This document shows, in pieces, positions 27,201 through 34,625 of a DNA stretch of 64,000 bases. The notes under the pieces were generated by a model. The model did not search any database. It was not told the DNA's origin and saw only the letters and a list, made by a program, of their open reading frames with translations. Every line of letters begins with the position of its first letter. Within the stretch, counting starts at the first letter, position 1. Made by a program: the position numbers and the translations under genes. The DNA is from Hoeflea sp. Its GTDB lineage: Bacteria; Pseudomonadota; Alphaproteobacteria; Rhizobiales; Rhizobiaceae. The stretch spans positions 1-64,000 of the forward strand of contig NZ_JACIYP010000014.1 in assembly GCF_014359905.1 (NCBI RefSeq), in the 5' to 3' direction.

Positions 27201-28143
27201 CATTCCGATGGCGATGATGAAGCGGCCGCGCGTCGACGTGACGCTGAGGATCTCGGGCTTCTTCCGCGACGCCTTCCCCGACCAGATCGCGCTGTTCGAC
27301 CGCGCCGCGCGCGCGGTGGCGGCGCTTGAGGAGGACGAGGGCGACAATCCGCTGGCCGCACGAGCGCGCTCCGAGACGGCCGCGCTGATTGCCGATGGTG
27401 TCGCGCCCGAAGAGGCGGCGCGGCGGGCCTCGTTCCGGGTGTTCGGCTCAAAGCCCGGCGCCTATGGCGCGGGCCTGCAGGCGCTGATGGATGAGGGCGG
27501 CTGGACCGATCGCGGCGAGCTGGCGGAGGCCTTCGTCGTCTGGGGCGGCTATGCCTATGGCGCGGGCGAGGAGGGCCAGGCGGCGCATGAACTGTTCGAA
27601 CAGCGGCTGTCGACGGTGGAGGCCGTGGTGCAGAACCAGGACAACCGCGAGCATGATCTGCTGGATTCGGACGACTACTACCAGTTCGAGGGCGGCATGA
27701 CGGCGGCGGTGGAAGCAGCAAGAGGCACCCGGCCGGCGGTCTACCACAATGATCACTCCCGGCCCGAACGGCCGGTGATCCGCTCGCTCGAGGAAGAGAT
27801 CGCCCGCGTCGTGCGCGGCCGCGCGGTCAATCCGAAATGGATCGACGGCGTCAAGCGCCACGGCTACAAGGGCGCCTTCGAGATGGCGGCGACGGTGGAT
27901 TACCTGTTCGCCTTCGCGGCCACCACCGGGGCGGTGCGGGATGCTCATTTCGAGGCGGTCTACCAGGCCTACCTCCAGGACGCGGACACGCTCGCCTTCC
28001 TCAACGACAAGAACCCCGATGCGCTGCGCGAAATGGCGCAGAAATTCGAGGAGGCGATCGCGCGCGAGCTATGGACGCCGAAATCGAATTCGGCCAGATT
28101 CGCCCTTTCCAAACTGGCTCAGGGAGATGGCCGACATGGTTGA
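24217..28143 (+). CDS. cobN: cobaltochelatase subunit CobN
   Basis: A 1308-residue large subunit of the ATP-dependent aerobic cobaltochelatase (CobNST), which inserts Co into hydrogenobyrinic acid a,c-diamide. Recognisable stretches are MGKHGNLEWLPGKALALS, PHVYPFIVNDPGEGTQAKRR, FDPLDCPMADPW and the C-terminal NPKWIDGVKRHGYKGAFEM. A roughly 51-residue low-complexity insert encoded by a palindromic repeat (26427-26580) lies just before FDPLDC, in a linker, and keeps the frame open. The partners cobS and cobT are not in the window. Confidence 0.95.
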   Translation: MHLLVAQKGSLSDGDEAVDLGQTPGDVLFLSAADTELASIAAARQGTGRMSWRLASLSDLKHPMSVDTFVAKMAPRAKLVIVRALGGASYFSYVLESLHAAAVTHGFQMAALPGDDRPDPGLDPLSTLDQPSREQLWAYLIEGGAENARSFIDCAEALLAGGDLPGPAAPLLKAGLWHPQTSNPALADLREGWIPGAPVVAICFYRALVQSGQTAPVAALCDALEAQGVNALPIFVSSLKDPVSVGTVEAIFTDAPPDVVINATGFAVSSPGGRTRGTVLESTGAPVLQAVFAGGGRAAWAASHQGLTSRDLAMHVALPEVDGRVLTRAVSFKSAARFDEAVQANIVTHAPEPDRVSFVADLAARWARLRRTEPQDRRVAIILANYPNRDGRIANGVGLDTPAGTVEVLKAMQAAGYQTGALPDDGDALVSALKAGPTNALKPDRTGGVLLPLGDYRRFFDSLDPSIQEAVTGRWGAPEEDPFYRDGAFRLALLRFGNVVAGIQPARGYNIDPKASYHAPDLVPPHGYFAFYAWLRGGFDAHAIVHMGKHGNLEWLPGKALALSRACYPEAVLGAIPHVYPFIVNDPGEGTQAKRRASAVIIDHLTPPLTRAESYGPLKHLEALVDEYYEASGHDPRRLKLLKGQILDLVRDIGLDQDAGIAEGDDDDLALEKLDAWLCDLKEMQIRDGLHIFGLSPEGGLLTDLVVALARIKRGEGVGDDSLHRAIARDLGVSKKNPSPTPPQKGEGLGSAGVATSEKSIDNVKSGSPAERVRPGSPSPLWGGVGEGALAAKDDEGPFDPLDCPMADPWTGPKPPELQAVSSDPWRTNGDTVERIELLAIELVSGRTSVPDAWADTRAVMDEIETRLKPSVQACGDAELAGLLTALDGRFVAPGPSGAPTRGRPDVLPTGRNFYSVDSRAVPTPAAWELGQKSAELLVTRHIQDHGEWPTSMALTAWGTSNMRTGGDDIAQAMALIGAKPVWDPASRRVTGYEIIPMAMMKRPRVDVTLRISGFFRDAFPDQIALFDRAARAVAALEEDEGDNPLAARARSETAALIADGVAPEEAARRASFRVFGSKPGAYGAGLQALMDEGGWTDRGELAEAFVVWGGYAYGAGEEGQAAHELFEQRLSTVEAVVQNQDNREHDLLDSDDYYQFEGGMTAAVEAARGTRPAVYHNDHSRPERPVIRSLEEEIARVVRGRAVNPKWIDGVKRHGYKGAFEMAATVDYLFAFAATTGAVRDAHFEAVYQAYLQDADTLAFLNDKNPDALREMAQKFEEAIARELWTPKSNSARFALSKLAQGDGRHG
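26427..26580. repeat. palindromic repeat element inside cobN
   Basis: Two 36-bp arms (26427-26462 and 26545-26580) are inverted copies differing at a single position and flank an 82-bp spacer. Each arm is itself made of C-rich and G-rich runs (core AACCCCTCCCC ... GGGGGAGGGG). A related element lies at 38062-38229. The element is read through in the cobN frame, adding Pro/Gly-rich residues such as NPSPTPPQKGEG and SPSPLWGGVGEG. It looks like a REP/BIME-type or palindromic mobile repeat that landed in a tolerant linker. Confidence 0.88.
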
Positions 28144-28525
28144 GCTCACCGGAAAGTGCCTGTGCGGCGGCGTGCGCCTCAAGGTCGATGGCGACATCAT
28201 CGGCGCCAATCACTGTCATTGTGAAAGCTGCCGCCGGGCGACCTCGTCGCCGGTGACGAGCTTCTTCACCGTGGCCTCCAAGGACGGCGTTCTGCAAGGG
28301 GAACCGCTTCGATTCTTCGCGTCTTCCCCGGGCGTGAGGCGCGGCTTCTGCGCAAATTGCGGTGCGCCGCTCAGCTATCAATCCGATCAGCGGCCGGGCG
28401 AGACCGATTACTACGTCATGCTGCTCGAAGACCCCGCCGGGATCGCCATCCGGCAGCACGATCACTGGAACGAACGGGTCGATTGGCTGAACGTGGTCGA
28501 CGATCTGCCGAAATACGAGGGCTGA
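28136..28525 (+). CDS. GFA-family (CENP-V/GFA) zinc protein
   Basis: A 129-residue protein of the GFA family, named after glutathione-dependent formaldehyde-activating enzyme. The zinc cysteines are CLCGGV, CHCESCRR and FCANCGAPL. It is likely a small cytosolic thiol-adduct or formaldehyde-related enzyme; the actual substrate is unknown. The ATG at 28136 is chosen because GGGAG lies 9 nt upstream, while the ATG at 28127 abuts it. It overlaps the cobN stop by 8 bp, so it is co-transcribed with the B12 genes. Confidence 0.85.
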   Translation: MVELTGKCLCGGVRLKVDGDIIGANHCHCESCRRATSSPVTSFFTVASKDGVLQGEPLRFFASSPGVRRGFCANCGAPLSYQSDQRPGETDYYVMLLEDPAGIAIRQHDHWNERVDWLNVVDDLPKYEG

Positions 28526-28527
28526 AC

Positions 28528-28965
28528 ATGACAATCACCATCACCACGGTTGACGGCACGGACGGCGGCTTCTCCAATAGGGTTGAAGAGCTGATCGACG
28601 GAACCGCCGCGGAACTCGGCTATCCGTTCGATCCGGTCCGCTTCGAGCTCAAGGCGTCGAGCGCAGACCATGAACTGGCGGGCGGGCTGGTGGCCTATTC
28701 CGTCCAGGGCTGGCTGTTCATCAAGCTGCTCGGCGTGGCCGAGACCGAGCGGGGGAACGGCATCGGCCGTGCGCTTCTGGCCAAGGCGGAAGAGTATGCA
28801 CGGGAGACCGGCCTGGTCGGCGTCTATCTCGACACGTTCGAATTCCAGGCGCCGCGGTTTTACAGGGAACTGGGCTATACTGAATGCGGCAGGCTGCCCG
28901 CGACCGGCGGGGCGCCGCAGCGGATCTGGTTCGCCAAGGCGTTCGAGGATGCCGGAGGCGCGTGA
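28528..28965 (+). CDS. GNAT family N-acetyltransferase
   Basis: A 145-residue GNAT acetyltransferase. The acetyl-CoA-binding motif is RGNGIGRALLAKAEEYA, preceded by the beta-strand LFIKLLGVAE and followed by APRFYRELGYTECGRLP. The substrate is unknown. It starts 2 bp after the GFA gene stop, so it belongs to the same cobN-GFA-GNAT-cobO transcript. Its link to corrin synthesis is only positional. Confidence 0.83.
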   Translation: MTITITTVDGTDGGFSNRVEELIDGTAAELGYPFDPVRFELKASSADHELAGGLVAYSVQGWLFIKLLGVAETERGNGIGRALLAKAEEYARETGLVGVYLDTFEFQAPRFYRELGYTECGRLPATGGAPQRIWFAKAFEDAGGA

Positions 28966-29024
28966 TCCGTGACGAGACGAGGCGGGGTGCCGCCAGGCAA
29001 TGACATGAACAGGATGGACAGGCA

Positions 29025-29669
29025 ATGAGCGAACGCGGAAAAATCACCGACGGCATGAGCGAGGAGGACCTCAACGCGCGGCACGCCGACAAGATGGCCA
29101 AGAAGAAGGCGGCGCGCGAGAAGATCATGGCCACCAAGACCGGCGAGAAAGGCCTGGTGATCGTCCACACCGGCAAGGGCAAGGGCAAGTCCTCGGCCGC
29201 CTTCGGCATGATCTTTCGCCACATCGCCCACGGCAAGCCGTGTGCTGTGGTGCAGTTCATCAAGGGCGCGATGTCGACGGGCGAGCGCGACCTGATCCTC
29301 AAGCATTTCTCCGACCTTTGCCAGTTTCACACCATGGGCGAGGGCTTCACCTGGGAGACCCAGGACAAGGCGCGCGACATCGAGATGGCGCAGGCCGCCT
29401 GGGAGAAGGCCAAGGAGATGATCCGCGACGAGCGCAATTCCATGGTGCTCTTGGACGAGATCAACATCGCCATCCGCTACGACTATCTGGATGTCAACGA
29501 CGTCATCGCCTTCCTGGAGGCCGAAAAGCCGCCGATGACCCATGTCGTGCTCACCGGCCGCAACGCCAAGGAAGAGCTGATCGAGTTCGCCGACCTTGTC
29601 ACCGAGATGGAAATGATCAAGCATCCGTTCCGGTCGGGCGTGAAAGCGCAAATCGGGGTGGAATACTGA
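29025..29669 (+). CDS. cobO: cob(I)yrinic acid a,c-diamide adenosyltransferase
   Basis: A 214-residue CobO/BtuR/CobA-type corrinoid adenosyltransferase. The P-loop is HTGKGKGKSSAAFGM, with VVQFIKGAMSTGER and the ATP/corrinoid segment LLDEINIAIRYDYLD. It transfers the adenosyl group of ATP to Co(I) corrinoid. The N-terminal 40 residues are charged and helical, as in homologues. It follows the GNAT gene on the same strand. Confidence 0.94.
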   Translation: MSERGKITDGMSEEDLNARHADKMAKKKAAREKIMATKTGEKGLVIVHTGKGKGKSSAAFGMIFRHIAHGKPCAVVQFIKGAMSTGERDLILKHFSDLCQFHTMGEGFTWETQDKARDIEMAQAAWEKAKEMIRDERNSMVLLDEINIAIRYDYLDVNDVIAFLEAEKPPMTHVVLTGRNAKEELIEFADLVTEMEMIKHPFRSGVKAQIGVEY

Positions 29670-29694
29670 CACCCCCAAGGGGAGCCGGGCAGCC

Positions 29695-30126
29695 ATGGTT
29701 CTAACAGCAAGCTGGCAGTTCTGGGCGCTGGTGGCGGCGGTTTTCGCGGCGCTGACGGCGATTTTCGCCAAGATCGGAATCAGCGACATCGACAGCGATC
29801 TCGCCACCTTCATCCGCACCTGCGTGATCATGCTGGTGCTGGGCGCGATCCTGACGGCGATGGGCAAGTGGCGCCAGCCGCAGACGATCCCGCTCAAGAC
29901 CTGGATCTTCCTCGGCCTGTCGGGCCTTGCCACCGGCGCCTCGTGGCTTGCCTATTTCGGGGCGCTGAAACTCGGCGACGCGGCGCGGGTGGCGCCGCTC
30001 GACAAATTGTCGATCGTTCTGGTGGCGATCTTCGGCGTGCTGTTTCTGGGCGAGCATCTCTCCGCGCTCAACTGGTTGGGCGTTGCGCTGATCGGCGCCG
30101 GTGCGATCCTGCTCGCCGTGTTCTAA
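29695..30126 (+). CDS. EamA-type small membrane transporter
   Basis: A 143-residue protein of the EamA/DMT superfamily with about five membrane spans, i.e. one repeat only (for example WALVAAVFAALTAIFAKIG, and the terminal LNWLGVALIGAGAILLAVF). PLDKLSIVLVAIFGVLFLGE is the typical EamA end. Single-repeat members probably dimerise. The substrate is unknown. It lies 25 bp after cobO. Confidence 0.85.
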   Translation: MVLTASWQFWALVAAVFAALTAIFAKIGISDIDSDLATFIRTCVIMLVLGAILTAMGKWRQPQTIPLKTWIFLGLSGLATGASWLAYFGALKLGDAARVAPLDKLSIVLVAIFGVLFLGEHLSALNWLGVALIGAGAILLAVF

Positions 30127-30185
30127 GGCCAGGCGCGGTTGAGCTGCCTGTTGCGACTTACACGGAATGCGACTTTCGCGCCCAG

Positions 30186-30223
30186 CATGTCACGCCCAAA
30201 CGGTTTCATTTGAGCGTGACATG
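30186..30223. terminator. inverted repeat between convergent eamA and DUF4189-like gene
   Basis: A perfect 10-bp inverted repeat, CATGTCACGC / GCGTGACATG, separated by 18 nt. It lies between two convergent genes at the end of the cobN-cobO run. No long T-tract follows, so terminator function is probable rather than certain. Confidence 0.45.
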
Positions 30224-30305
30224 GGGTGTTTCAACGCTGTACACAGTGCGCCAAATAGAACGTTTTGCGCCGTACCGGGTTCACAGGCTGAGGGGCTGGC
30301 GAGAC

Positions 30306-30545
30306 TTAGGCGTCTTCATCGCATTCGACGATGACGCAGACGTCATCGCTGGATGTGCGTTCTGCGCATTCGTTGAGCGCGCGCTCGACTGCGTCTTCCT
30401 GATACTCGTAATTGTAACTGTAGCCATAGCTGTCGTCTTCTTCGGCAAGCGCCGTGCAGCCCCAGGCGAGCGCGGGGTTCGCAGAAGCCGCAGCGATTGC
30501 TGCCGCAAAGAGGACGGCCAGCAGGTTCTTTTCATATGTTTTCAA
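30306..30545 (-). CDS. small secreted DUF4189-like protein
   Basis: A 79-residue exported protein with a signal peptide cleaved at about ALA|WG, then an acidic Tyr-rich stretch (DDSYGYSYNYEYQEDA). The C-terminal ALNECAERTSSDDVCVIVEC resembles the DUF4189 pattern, with Cys pairs likely to form disulfides. The start is TTG at 30545 with GGAG 8-9 nt upstream; no in-frame ATG is available. It is downstream of and co-directional with the radical SAM gene, separated by 159 bp, so it may or may not be part of that system. Confidence 0.68.
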   Translation of the reverse strand: MKTYEKNLLAVLFAAAIAAASANPALAWGCTALAEEDDSYGYSYNYEYQEDAVERALNECAERTSSDDVCVIVECDEDA

Positions 30546-30704
30546 GATTGATGCTCCAGGGAATTGCTTAATCAGGAGAAGCTATTCTTTTCCCTGGATA
30601 AAACCAACGAGATTCTTGGGGCCGTATCAGCTCCCGATCCAGACCCGGACCGGATTGGCCGGATCGGAGATCAGTTTGATCGCAAGCGGCCACGCGGACT
30701 ACGA

Positions 30705-32252
30705 TCAGGTCATCTTCTTGGTCGTGAAATCCAAAGCTTGCGGATCCAGCTCCAGAATTTCGCAATAGAGCGACAGCATTTCCTTGCTGCGGCGGCGCAA
30801 GCCGGCGCAGTTCCAGGCGCGTTTGCGCGCGGAAAAACCGTCGCCATGCTGGGCGTGGGCGAAGCACATCGTGCACTGGCGGACGTTGAAACACGACCGG
30901 CAAGCATCATTCTTCATGGCGTTAAACTGGTCGTAGATGCTGGCCGCGCCGGCTTCTGACACTCCTGTGGCAATAGTGCCCAGCGTCATCACGGCGCTTC
31001 CGTCGGTCTTCTCGCAGGTTTCGAATCCGCCGCGGGCATTGACAAACAATCGCTCCGCACCCGGTACGCAATTTCCGTAGGCAGGCAACTCGGCTTCGAA
31101 CCCTGGCATGGGATTGCGTTGGTGCAGGCGCTGCATGTCGCGAATGAACAGGTAATAGACGAAATTGTAGCCGCGGGCTTTGAACTCCGGGGTATCGAAG
31201 GCACGCTCCAGGCAGGCTCCGATGAATTTCTCCCGCATCTGCGACCAGCCCTTTGCCTCAATGGGCTCGGGGCCATCGCCAGAGAAATCGTTCGGCTCGA
31301 CCGACGAGATCGACACTTGCACGGGGAACTGCATGAAGAACTGATCCAACTCGACCAGATCAAGCGGCGCGGTCGCCACGGCATTCAAAGTAACCTTCTG
31401 CGTGAAATATCCGGGGTGGCGCGCGCGCAGTCGGTCCAGATTGGCCATCACACGATCGAACGTGCCTTCGCCCTTGGGCCCCACTCGGTTTCGGTTGTGG
31501 ATCGGCTTGGGACCGTCCAGACTGACCACGAGATCCACCTCGTACTCGGCAAAGAAATCGAGGATCTCTTCGTCCCAAAGCAAACCATTGCTGGTCAGGT
31601 GAAACTGGCTCGGCAAGCCGGTGAAGGTCTTGCGGAAATATCGGGCGGATGCCTTGATAACCTTGAAATTGGTCAGCGGCTCGCCGCCATACCAGCCGAG
31701 CATCCGGAACGGGTGTTCGGCCTGGGCGGAATGCGCCGCCAGATAGTCGATGGCCTGGAACGCCGTATCAACGGACATCCGTGTATTGTTGTGCTGGCGC
31801 TTGCCTGGATAAGTGCCACCGTAAACGCAATAGCCGCAGCGGATATTGCAGGCTTCCGTGACATTCAACAACAAAGAGAACAGCTTCTGTTTCTCGGACG
31901 CATCCTCTGGGCATTTCGCCACCACCCTTTCCGGGCGCTGCGGCACCAAGATTCCGGCCTGGGTCTGCAAGCTGCGGAACAGCCGCCCGGCCCTGTCCAG
32001 GTCGCCTGGCGAGATATCCAGGCCGGCGATATCCGGCGGCCTGTCGTTCATCAAATCCGGAAGGATCTGGTACAGCGCCTCTGGCACGCGCACGATGGCG
32101 TTGGTTGCGGCATCGTAGACATAGCTGTGTCGGTTCGTCCTGAACCTGGCAACCGGATAGGCTTCGTTCGATGTGGCCCCGTCCGGCTCGTTTGCGTCTG
32201 TGCTCCGTAGCAACGCCATCGTCGTTCTACCCTGCGCTTGGTCCAACTCCAT
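30705..32252 (-). CDS. SPASM-type radical SAM peptide maturase (candidate RiPP enzyme)
   Basis: A 515-residue radical SAM protein. The N-terminal ~120 residues (YVYDAATNAIVRVPEALYQIL) look like the peptide-recognition region of SCIFF/ranthipeptide-type maturases. The radical SAM motif is CNIRCGYC (C-x3-C-x2-C), with WYGGEPL and VSLDGPKPIHNRNR next. The C-terminal SPASM-like Cys set is seen in GNCVPGAERL, GGFETCEKTDG, CRSCFNVRQCTMC and WNCAGLRRR, enough for auxiliary Fe-S clusters. Its ATG overlaps the stop of the 68-aa Cys-containing peptide gene (TAATG), a strong sign that this peptide is the substrate. An alternative start is ATG 32219. The modification chemistry is unknown. Confidence 0.88.
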   Translation of the reverse strand: MELDQAQGRTTMALLRSTDANEPDGATSNEAYPVARFRTNRHSYVYDAATNAIVRVPEALYQILPDLMNDRPPDIAGLDISPGDLDRAGRLFRSLQTQAGILVPQRPERVVAKCPEDASEKQKLFSLLLNVTEACNIRCGYCVYGGTYPGKRQHNNTRMSVDTAFQAIDYLAAHSAQAEHPFRMLGWYGGEPLTNFKVIKASARYFRKTFTGLPSQFHLTSNGLLWDEEILDFFAEYEVDLVVSLDGPKPIHNRNRVGPKGEGTFDRVMANLDRLRARHPGYFTQKVTLNAVATAPLDLVELDQFFMQFPVQVSISSVEPNDFSGDGPEPIEAKGWSQMREKFIGACLERAFDTPEFKARGYNFVYYLFIRDMQRLHQRNPMPGFEAELPAYGNCVPGAERLFVNARGGFETCEKTDGSAVMTLGTIATGVSEAGAASIYDQFNAMKNDACRSCFNVRQCTMCFAHAQHGDGFSARKRAWNCAGLRRRSKEMLSLYCEILELDPQALDFTTKKMT

Positions 32253-32458
32253 TAGCTTCCGAAATGGTATCCTGCGATCCCCGCGGCACGAGTTACCATG
32301 GTCCCGCCATAGCAGTCACAGTTCTCGTTACAGGCAGTCGTACGCGCCTCTTCGGTCACCGCCGAAAATCCCTTGCCGGGTTTCTTGAAATTTCGAGCGA
32401 AGATCAGCGCTTCCTTCAGTTCGTCCTCGGAAGCGCTCTTGAGGATATCATCGGTCAT
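32252..32458 (-). CDS. candidate RiPP precursor peptide (68 aa, 3 Cys)
   Basis: A 68-residue peptide starting at ATG 32458, with AGGAG upstream. An acidic helical leader (MTDDILKSASEDELKEAL) is followed by a basic hinge (NFKKPGKGF) and a C-terminal core with Cys43, Cys47 and Cys49 (TACNENCDCYGG). The core ends in a Gly/Ala/Thr-rich tail with AGYHFGS. There is no signal peptide. The stop overlaps the start of the radical SAM gene. Leader/core layout, size and coupling are as expected for a RiPP substrate carrying thioether or other radical-installed links. No protease or exporter is adjacent. I do not recognise the family. Confidence 0.75.
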   Translation of the reverse strand: MTDDILKSASEDELKEALIFARNFKKPGKGFSAVTEEARTTACNENCDCYGGTMVTRAAGIAGYHFGS

Positions 32459-32520
32459 GGGGATGCTCCTTTGCACGGTTGGTTTCAATCCAAGCGTGAT
32501 GACAATTCGCGATGCGCGCA

Positions 32521-32534
32521 TTGACGATTGTCAA
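32521..32534 (-). promoter_or_regulatory. dyad upstream of the RiPP precursor gene
   Basis: TTGAC-N4-GTCAA, a perfect 5-bp inverted repeat, lies 63-76 bp before the precursor ATG and includes a TTGACA -35-like hexamer on the minus strand. No clear -10 is seen at standard spacing. It is a possible promoter or operator for the peptide/radical SAM operon. Confidence 0.35.
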
Positions 32535-32581
32535 CCGAAGATGCCGTCCTTCCGAAAAGGGCCCGGTCCCCAAACTTTGGT

Positions 32582-33343
32582 TCAAGCCCACCGATCAAAC
32601 AGCAGCTTCGCCGCCAGCGCCACGCAGGTGATCACCAGCAGTGGCTTGATGATCTTGGCGCCGTTCTTCATCGCCAGCCGCGATCCGGCCTGGGCGCCGG
32701 CGAACTGCGCCGCGCCCATCATCAGTCCGATTTTCCAGGAGATCACGCCGACAGCCGCGAAGATGGCAAAGGCGCCGAGGTTGGAGGCGAAGTTCAGGAG
32801 CTTGGTGTGCGCCGTGGCCTTGAGCAGGCCGTAGCCGGCAAGTGCCACGAAGGCCAGCATGAAGAAGGAGCCCGCGCCAGGACCGAACACGCCGTCATAG
32901 AAGCCGATCAGCGGCACGACCAGCAGCCCGAACAGGAACGGCGACAATCGCCGGGCGCGGTCGATGTCGCCCATGTTCGGCTTGAAGGCGAAATAGAGCG
33001 CGATGGCGACCAGCAGGAAGGGCAGGACCGCGCGGAAGACATCGCCGGGAACAATCGTCGCCAGAAGCGCGCCGAGTGCCGCGCCCGCAGAGGAGAGCAC
33101 GGCGGAGGGCAATTGCGCCTTGAGATCGACATGGCCCTTGCGGGCATAGGCGACCGTGGCCGACGCCGAGCCGAACAGGCCCTGCAGCTTGTTGGTGCCG
33201 AGCGCCTCCACCGGGGAAAAGCCCGCGAGCAGCAGCGCCGGCACGGCAATCAGCCCGCCGCCGCCGGCAATCGAATCGACAAACCCCGCCAGGAAGGCCG
33301 CCGCAAGCAGCAGCAGGGTCAGCGTAAGTGTCAGGTTTTCCAT
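32582..33343 (-). CDS. TSUP (TauE/SafE) family transporter
   Basis: A 253-residue inner-membrane protein of the TauE/SafE family with about seven or eight spans. Diagnostic stretches are GFVDSIAGGGGLIAVPALL near the N-terminus, ALGTNKLQGLFGSASATV, and GFYDGVFGPGAGSFFMLAFV at the start of the second half. The family exports sulfite, sulfonates or organic anions. It lies upstream of the peptide/radical SAM operon on the same strand with about 120 bp between, so co-transcription is possible but not required. Confidence 0.88.
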   Translation of the reverse strand: MENLTLTLTLLLLAAAFLAGFVDSIAGGGGLIAVPALLLAGFSPVEALGTNKLQGLFGSASATVAYARKGHVDLKAQLPSAVLSSAGAALGALLATIVPGDVFRAVLPFLLVAIALYFAFKPNMGDIDRARRLSPFLFGLLVVPLIGFYDGVFGPGAGSFFMLAFVALAGYGLLKATAHTKLLNFASNLGAFAIFAAVGVISWKIGLMMGAAQFAGAQAGSRLAMKNGAKIIKPLLVITCVALAAKLLFDRWA

Positions 33344-33473
33344 GGATCAGCCTGTAGCGGGGAGGGATGGGCGGGAATGTGGCCGGTCCTATGGCATGCG
33401 GCGATGCTCTGGACAATCGGCTGTCCGCGACTACATTTTAGGGATTGGGGATTCTCCCGAGCGTGGGGGCAGG

Positions 33474-33884
33474 ATGAGAACCATTTTCGCGTCGATTGCG
33501 CGGTTGTTCGAGCGGAACCCGCAGATTTCGGGTGCGCTTGCCGACATTTCGGAAGATCCGGTCGCGCTCGCCGAGATCCTGGTGCTGTTCCGGATGGTGC
33601 TGGCCGACGGCATCGTGCAGCCATCCCAGCTCCGTGCCTTCGAGCGCATCTGCGCCGAGCATTTCGGCATCGCCCCGGCAGACATGCCGGAGCTTCACAC
33701 GCTTCTCGACTCGCCGAAGGCGCGGGCCTGCGAGGCCGAGGCCTTCACGCTCCTCAGGCAGCTTGACACGGAGGCGCGAACCACCCTTCTTGACGGCATG
33801 ATGCGGATTGCCAACGCCAACGGCACGCGCGACGCGCACGACGAAAAACTGATCCGCAGGACCGCCAGTCTGCTCGGGCTCTAG
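33474..33884 (+). CDS. TerB-like domain protein (first of two)
   Basis: A 136-residue helical protein of the TerB/tellurite-resistance superfamily, with LAEILVLFRMVLADGIVQPSQLRAFERIC and RIANANGTRDAHDEKLIRRTA (quoted in part: LFRMVLADGIVQPSQ, ANGTRDAHDEKLI). Both contain the acidic positions typical of the D-G-x-(hydrophobic) metal-binding turns of TerB. The function is unknown. The start is ATG 33474, preceded by GCAGG; the longer open frame upstream is not supported. It is a paralogue of the next gene, 34 bp downstream. Confidence 0.75.
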   Translation: MRTIFASIARLFERNPQISGALADISEDPVALAEILVLFRMVLADGIVQPSQLRAFERICAEHFGIAPADMPELHTLLDSPKARACEAEAFTLLRQLDTEARTTLLDGMMRIANANGTRDAHDEKLIRRTASLLGL

Positions 33885-33918
33885 CCCGCAGACGGGAACT
33901 TATGAAAAGGAACCGGGC

Positions 33919-34353
33919 ATGACCGATACGCAGGACGATACGCCGCAGCAGGGGATCTCGCTGGGCGAAAGGGTCCGGAATTTTCTCGATCAGAATTCAT
34001 CGGTGAGCAAGGTCGCGCATGATCCGATGCTGACGGCGGAATTGCTGCTGCTGGTCCGGATGTCGTTCGCCGACAAGACCGTCGCGCCGGCGGAAGCCGA
34101 TGCCTTTGCCGCGATCTGCACCCGGCTTCTGGGGCTGAATGGCGACGAGCTCAGTGACATTCTGAAATATCTCAATGATTTCAGCTACGAGACCACGGAT
34201 GCCCAGGCGGCCGAAATGCTGGCCGGGCTCGATGAGGTCCGCAAGCGCGCGATTCTCGACCACCTTGCCACGGTGGCGCGCGCCGACGGCGAAATCGATG
34301 ACCGCGAGCGGCGGCTGCTCGAGGCCACGGCGCGCCGGTTCGGTTTCTCCTGA
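33919..34353 (+). CDS. TerB-like domain protein (second of two)
   Basis: A 144-residue TerB-superfamily protein with ELLLLVRMSFADKTVAPAEA and VARADGEIDDRERRLLEATARRFG, i.e. the same two acidic turns as the preceding gene. It probably arose by tandem duplication. A Gln/Asp-rich N-terminus precedes the domain, and there is no signal peptide or membrane segment. GAAAAGGA lies upstream of the ATG. Its role is unknown; nothing else of the ter system is nearby. Confidence 0.78.
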   Translation: MTDTQDDTPQQGISLGERVRNFLDQNSSVSKVAHDPMLTAELLLLVRMSFADKTVAPAEADAFAAICTRLLGLNGDELSDILKYLNDFSYETTDAQAAEMLAGLDEVRKRAILDHLATVARADGEIDDRERRLLEATARRFGFS

Positions 34354-34625
34354 GCCCGGTTCGAACCCCCGCGATATCGGGCTTGACGCAGATCGGCGCG
34401 GCAGTGGCGCAATCGGCGTTTGACCTTAAAAAGCCGAACGCCTAAGACAGGTGCAAGTGCGACGGCGCCTGATGACAGGCTGAGAGATATTCCGGTGCGG
34501 CCGACTTATTTCAAGGGCCAAATCCGGAGCTGTCCAGTTCGGCAATACGGTTCGCTGCCTTCGTGCGGCGCTCCGGTTATCCGGCGTATCGTGCTGTTGT
34601 TGTCACGTTGTCCGGAGGTTCCCCG
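34354..34625. other. intergenic region upstream of the cbiX operon
   Basis: A 272-bp gap that presumably carries the promoter of the DUF6732-cbiX-cobHLI run. A GGTTCGAACCC stretch at 34358-34368 resembles a tRNA T-arm but has no tRNA around it. No cobalamin-riboswitch box was found here. Confidence 0.35.

Noticed and set aside
34358-34370. GGTTCGAACCCCC resembles a tRNA T-arm
   Set aside because: No acceptor stem, D-arm or anticodon arm fits around it; the upstream sequence is the end of the TerB-like coding region.
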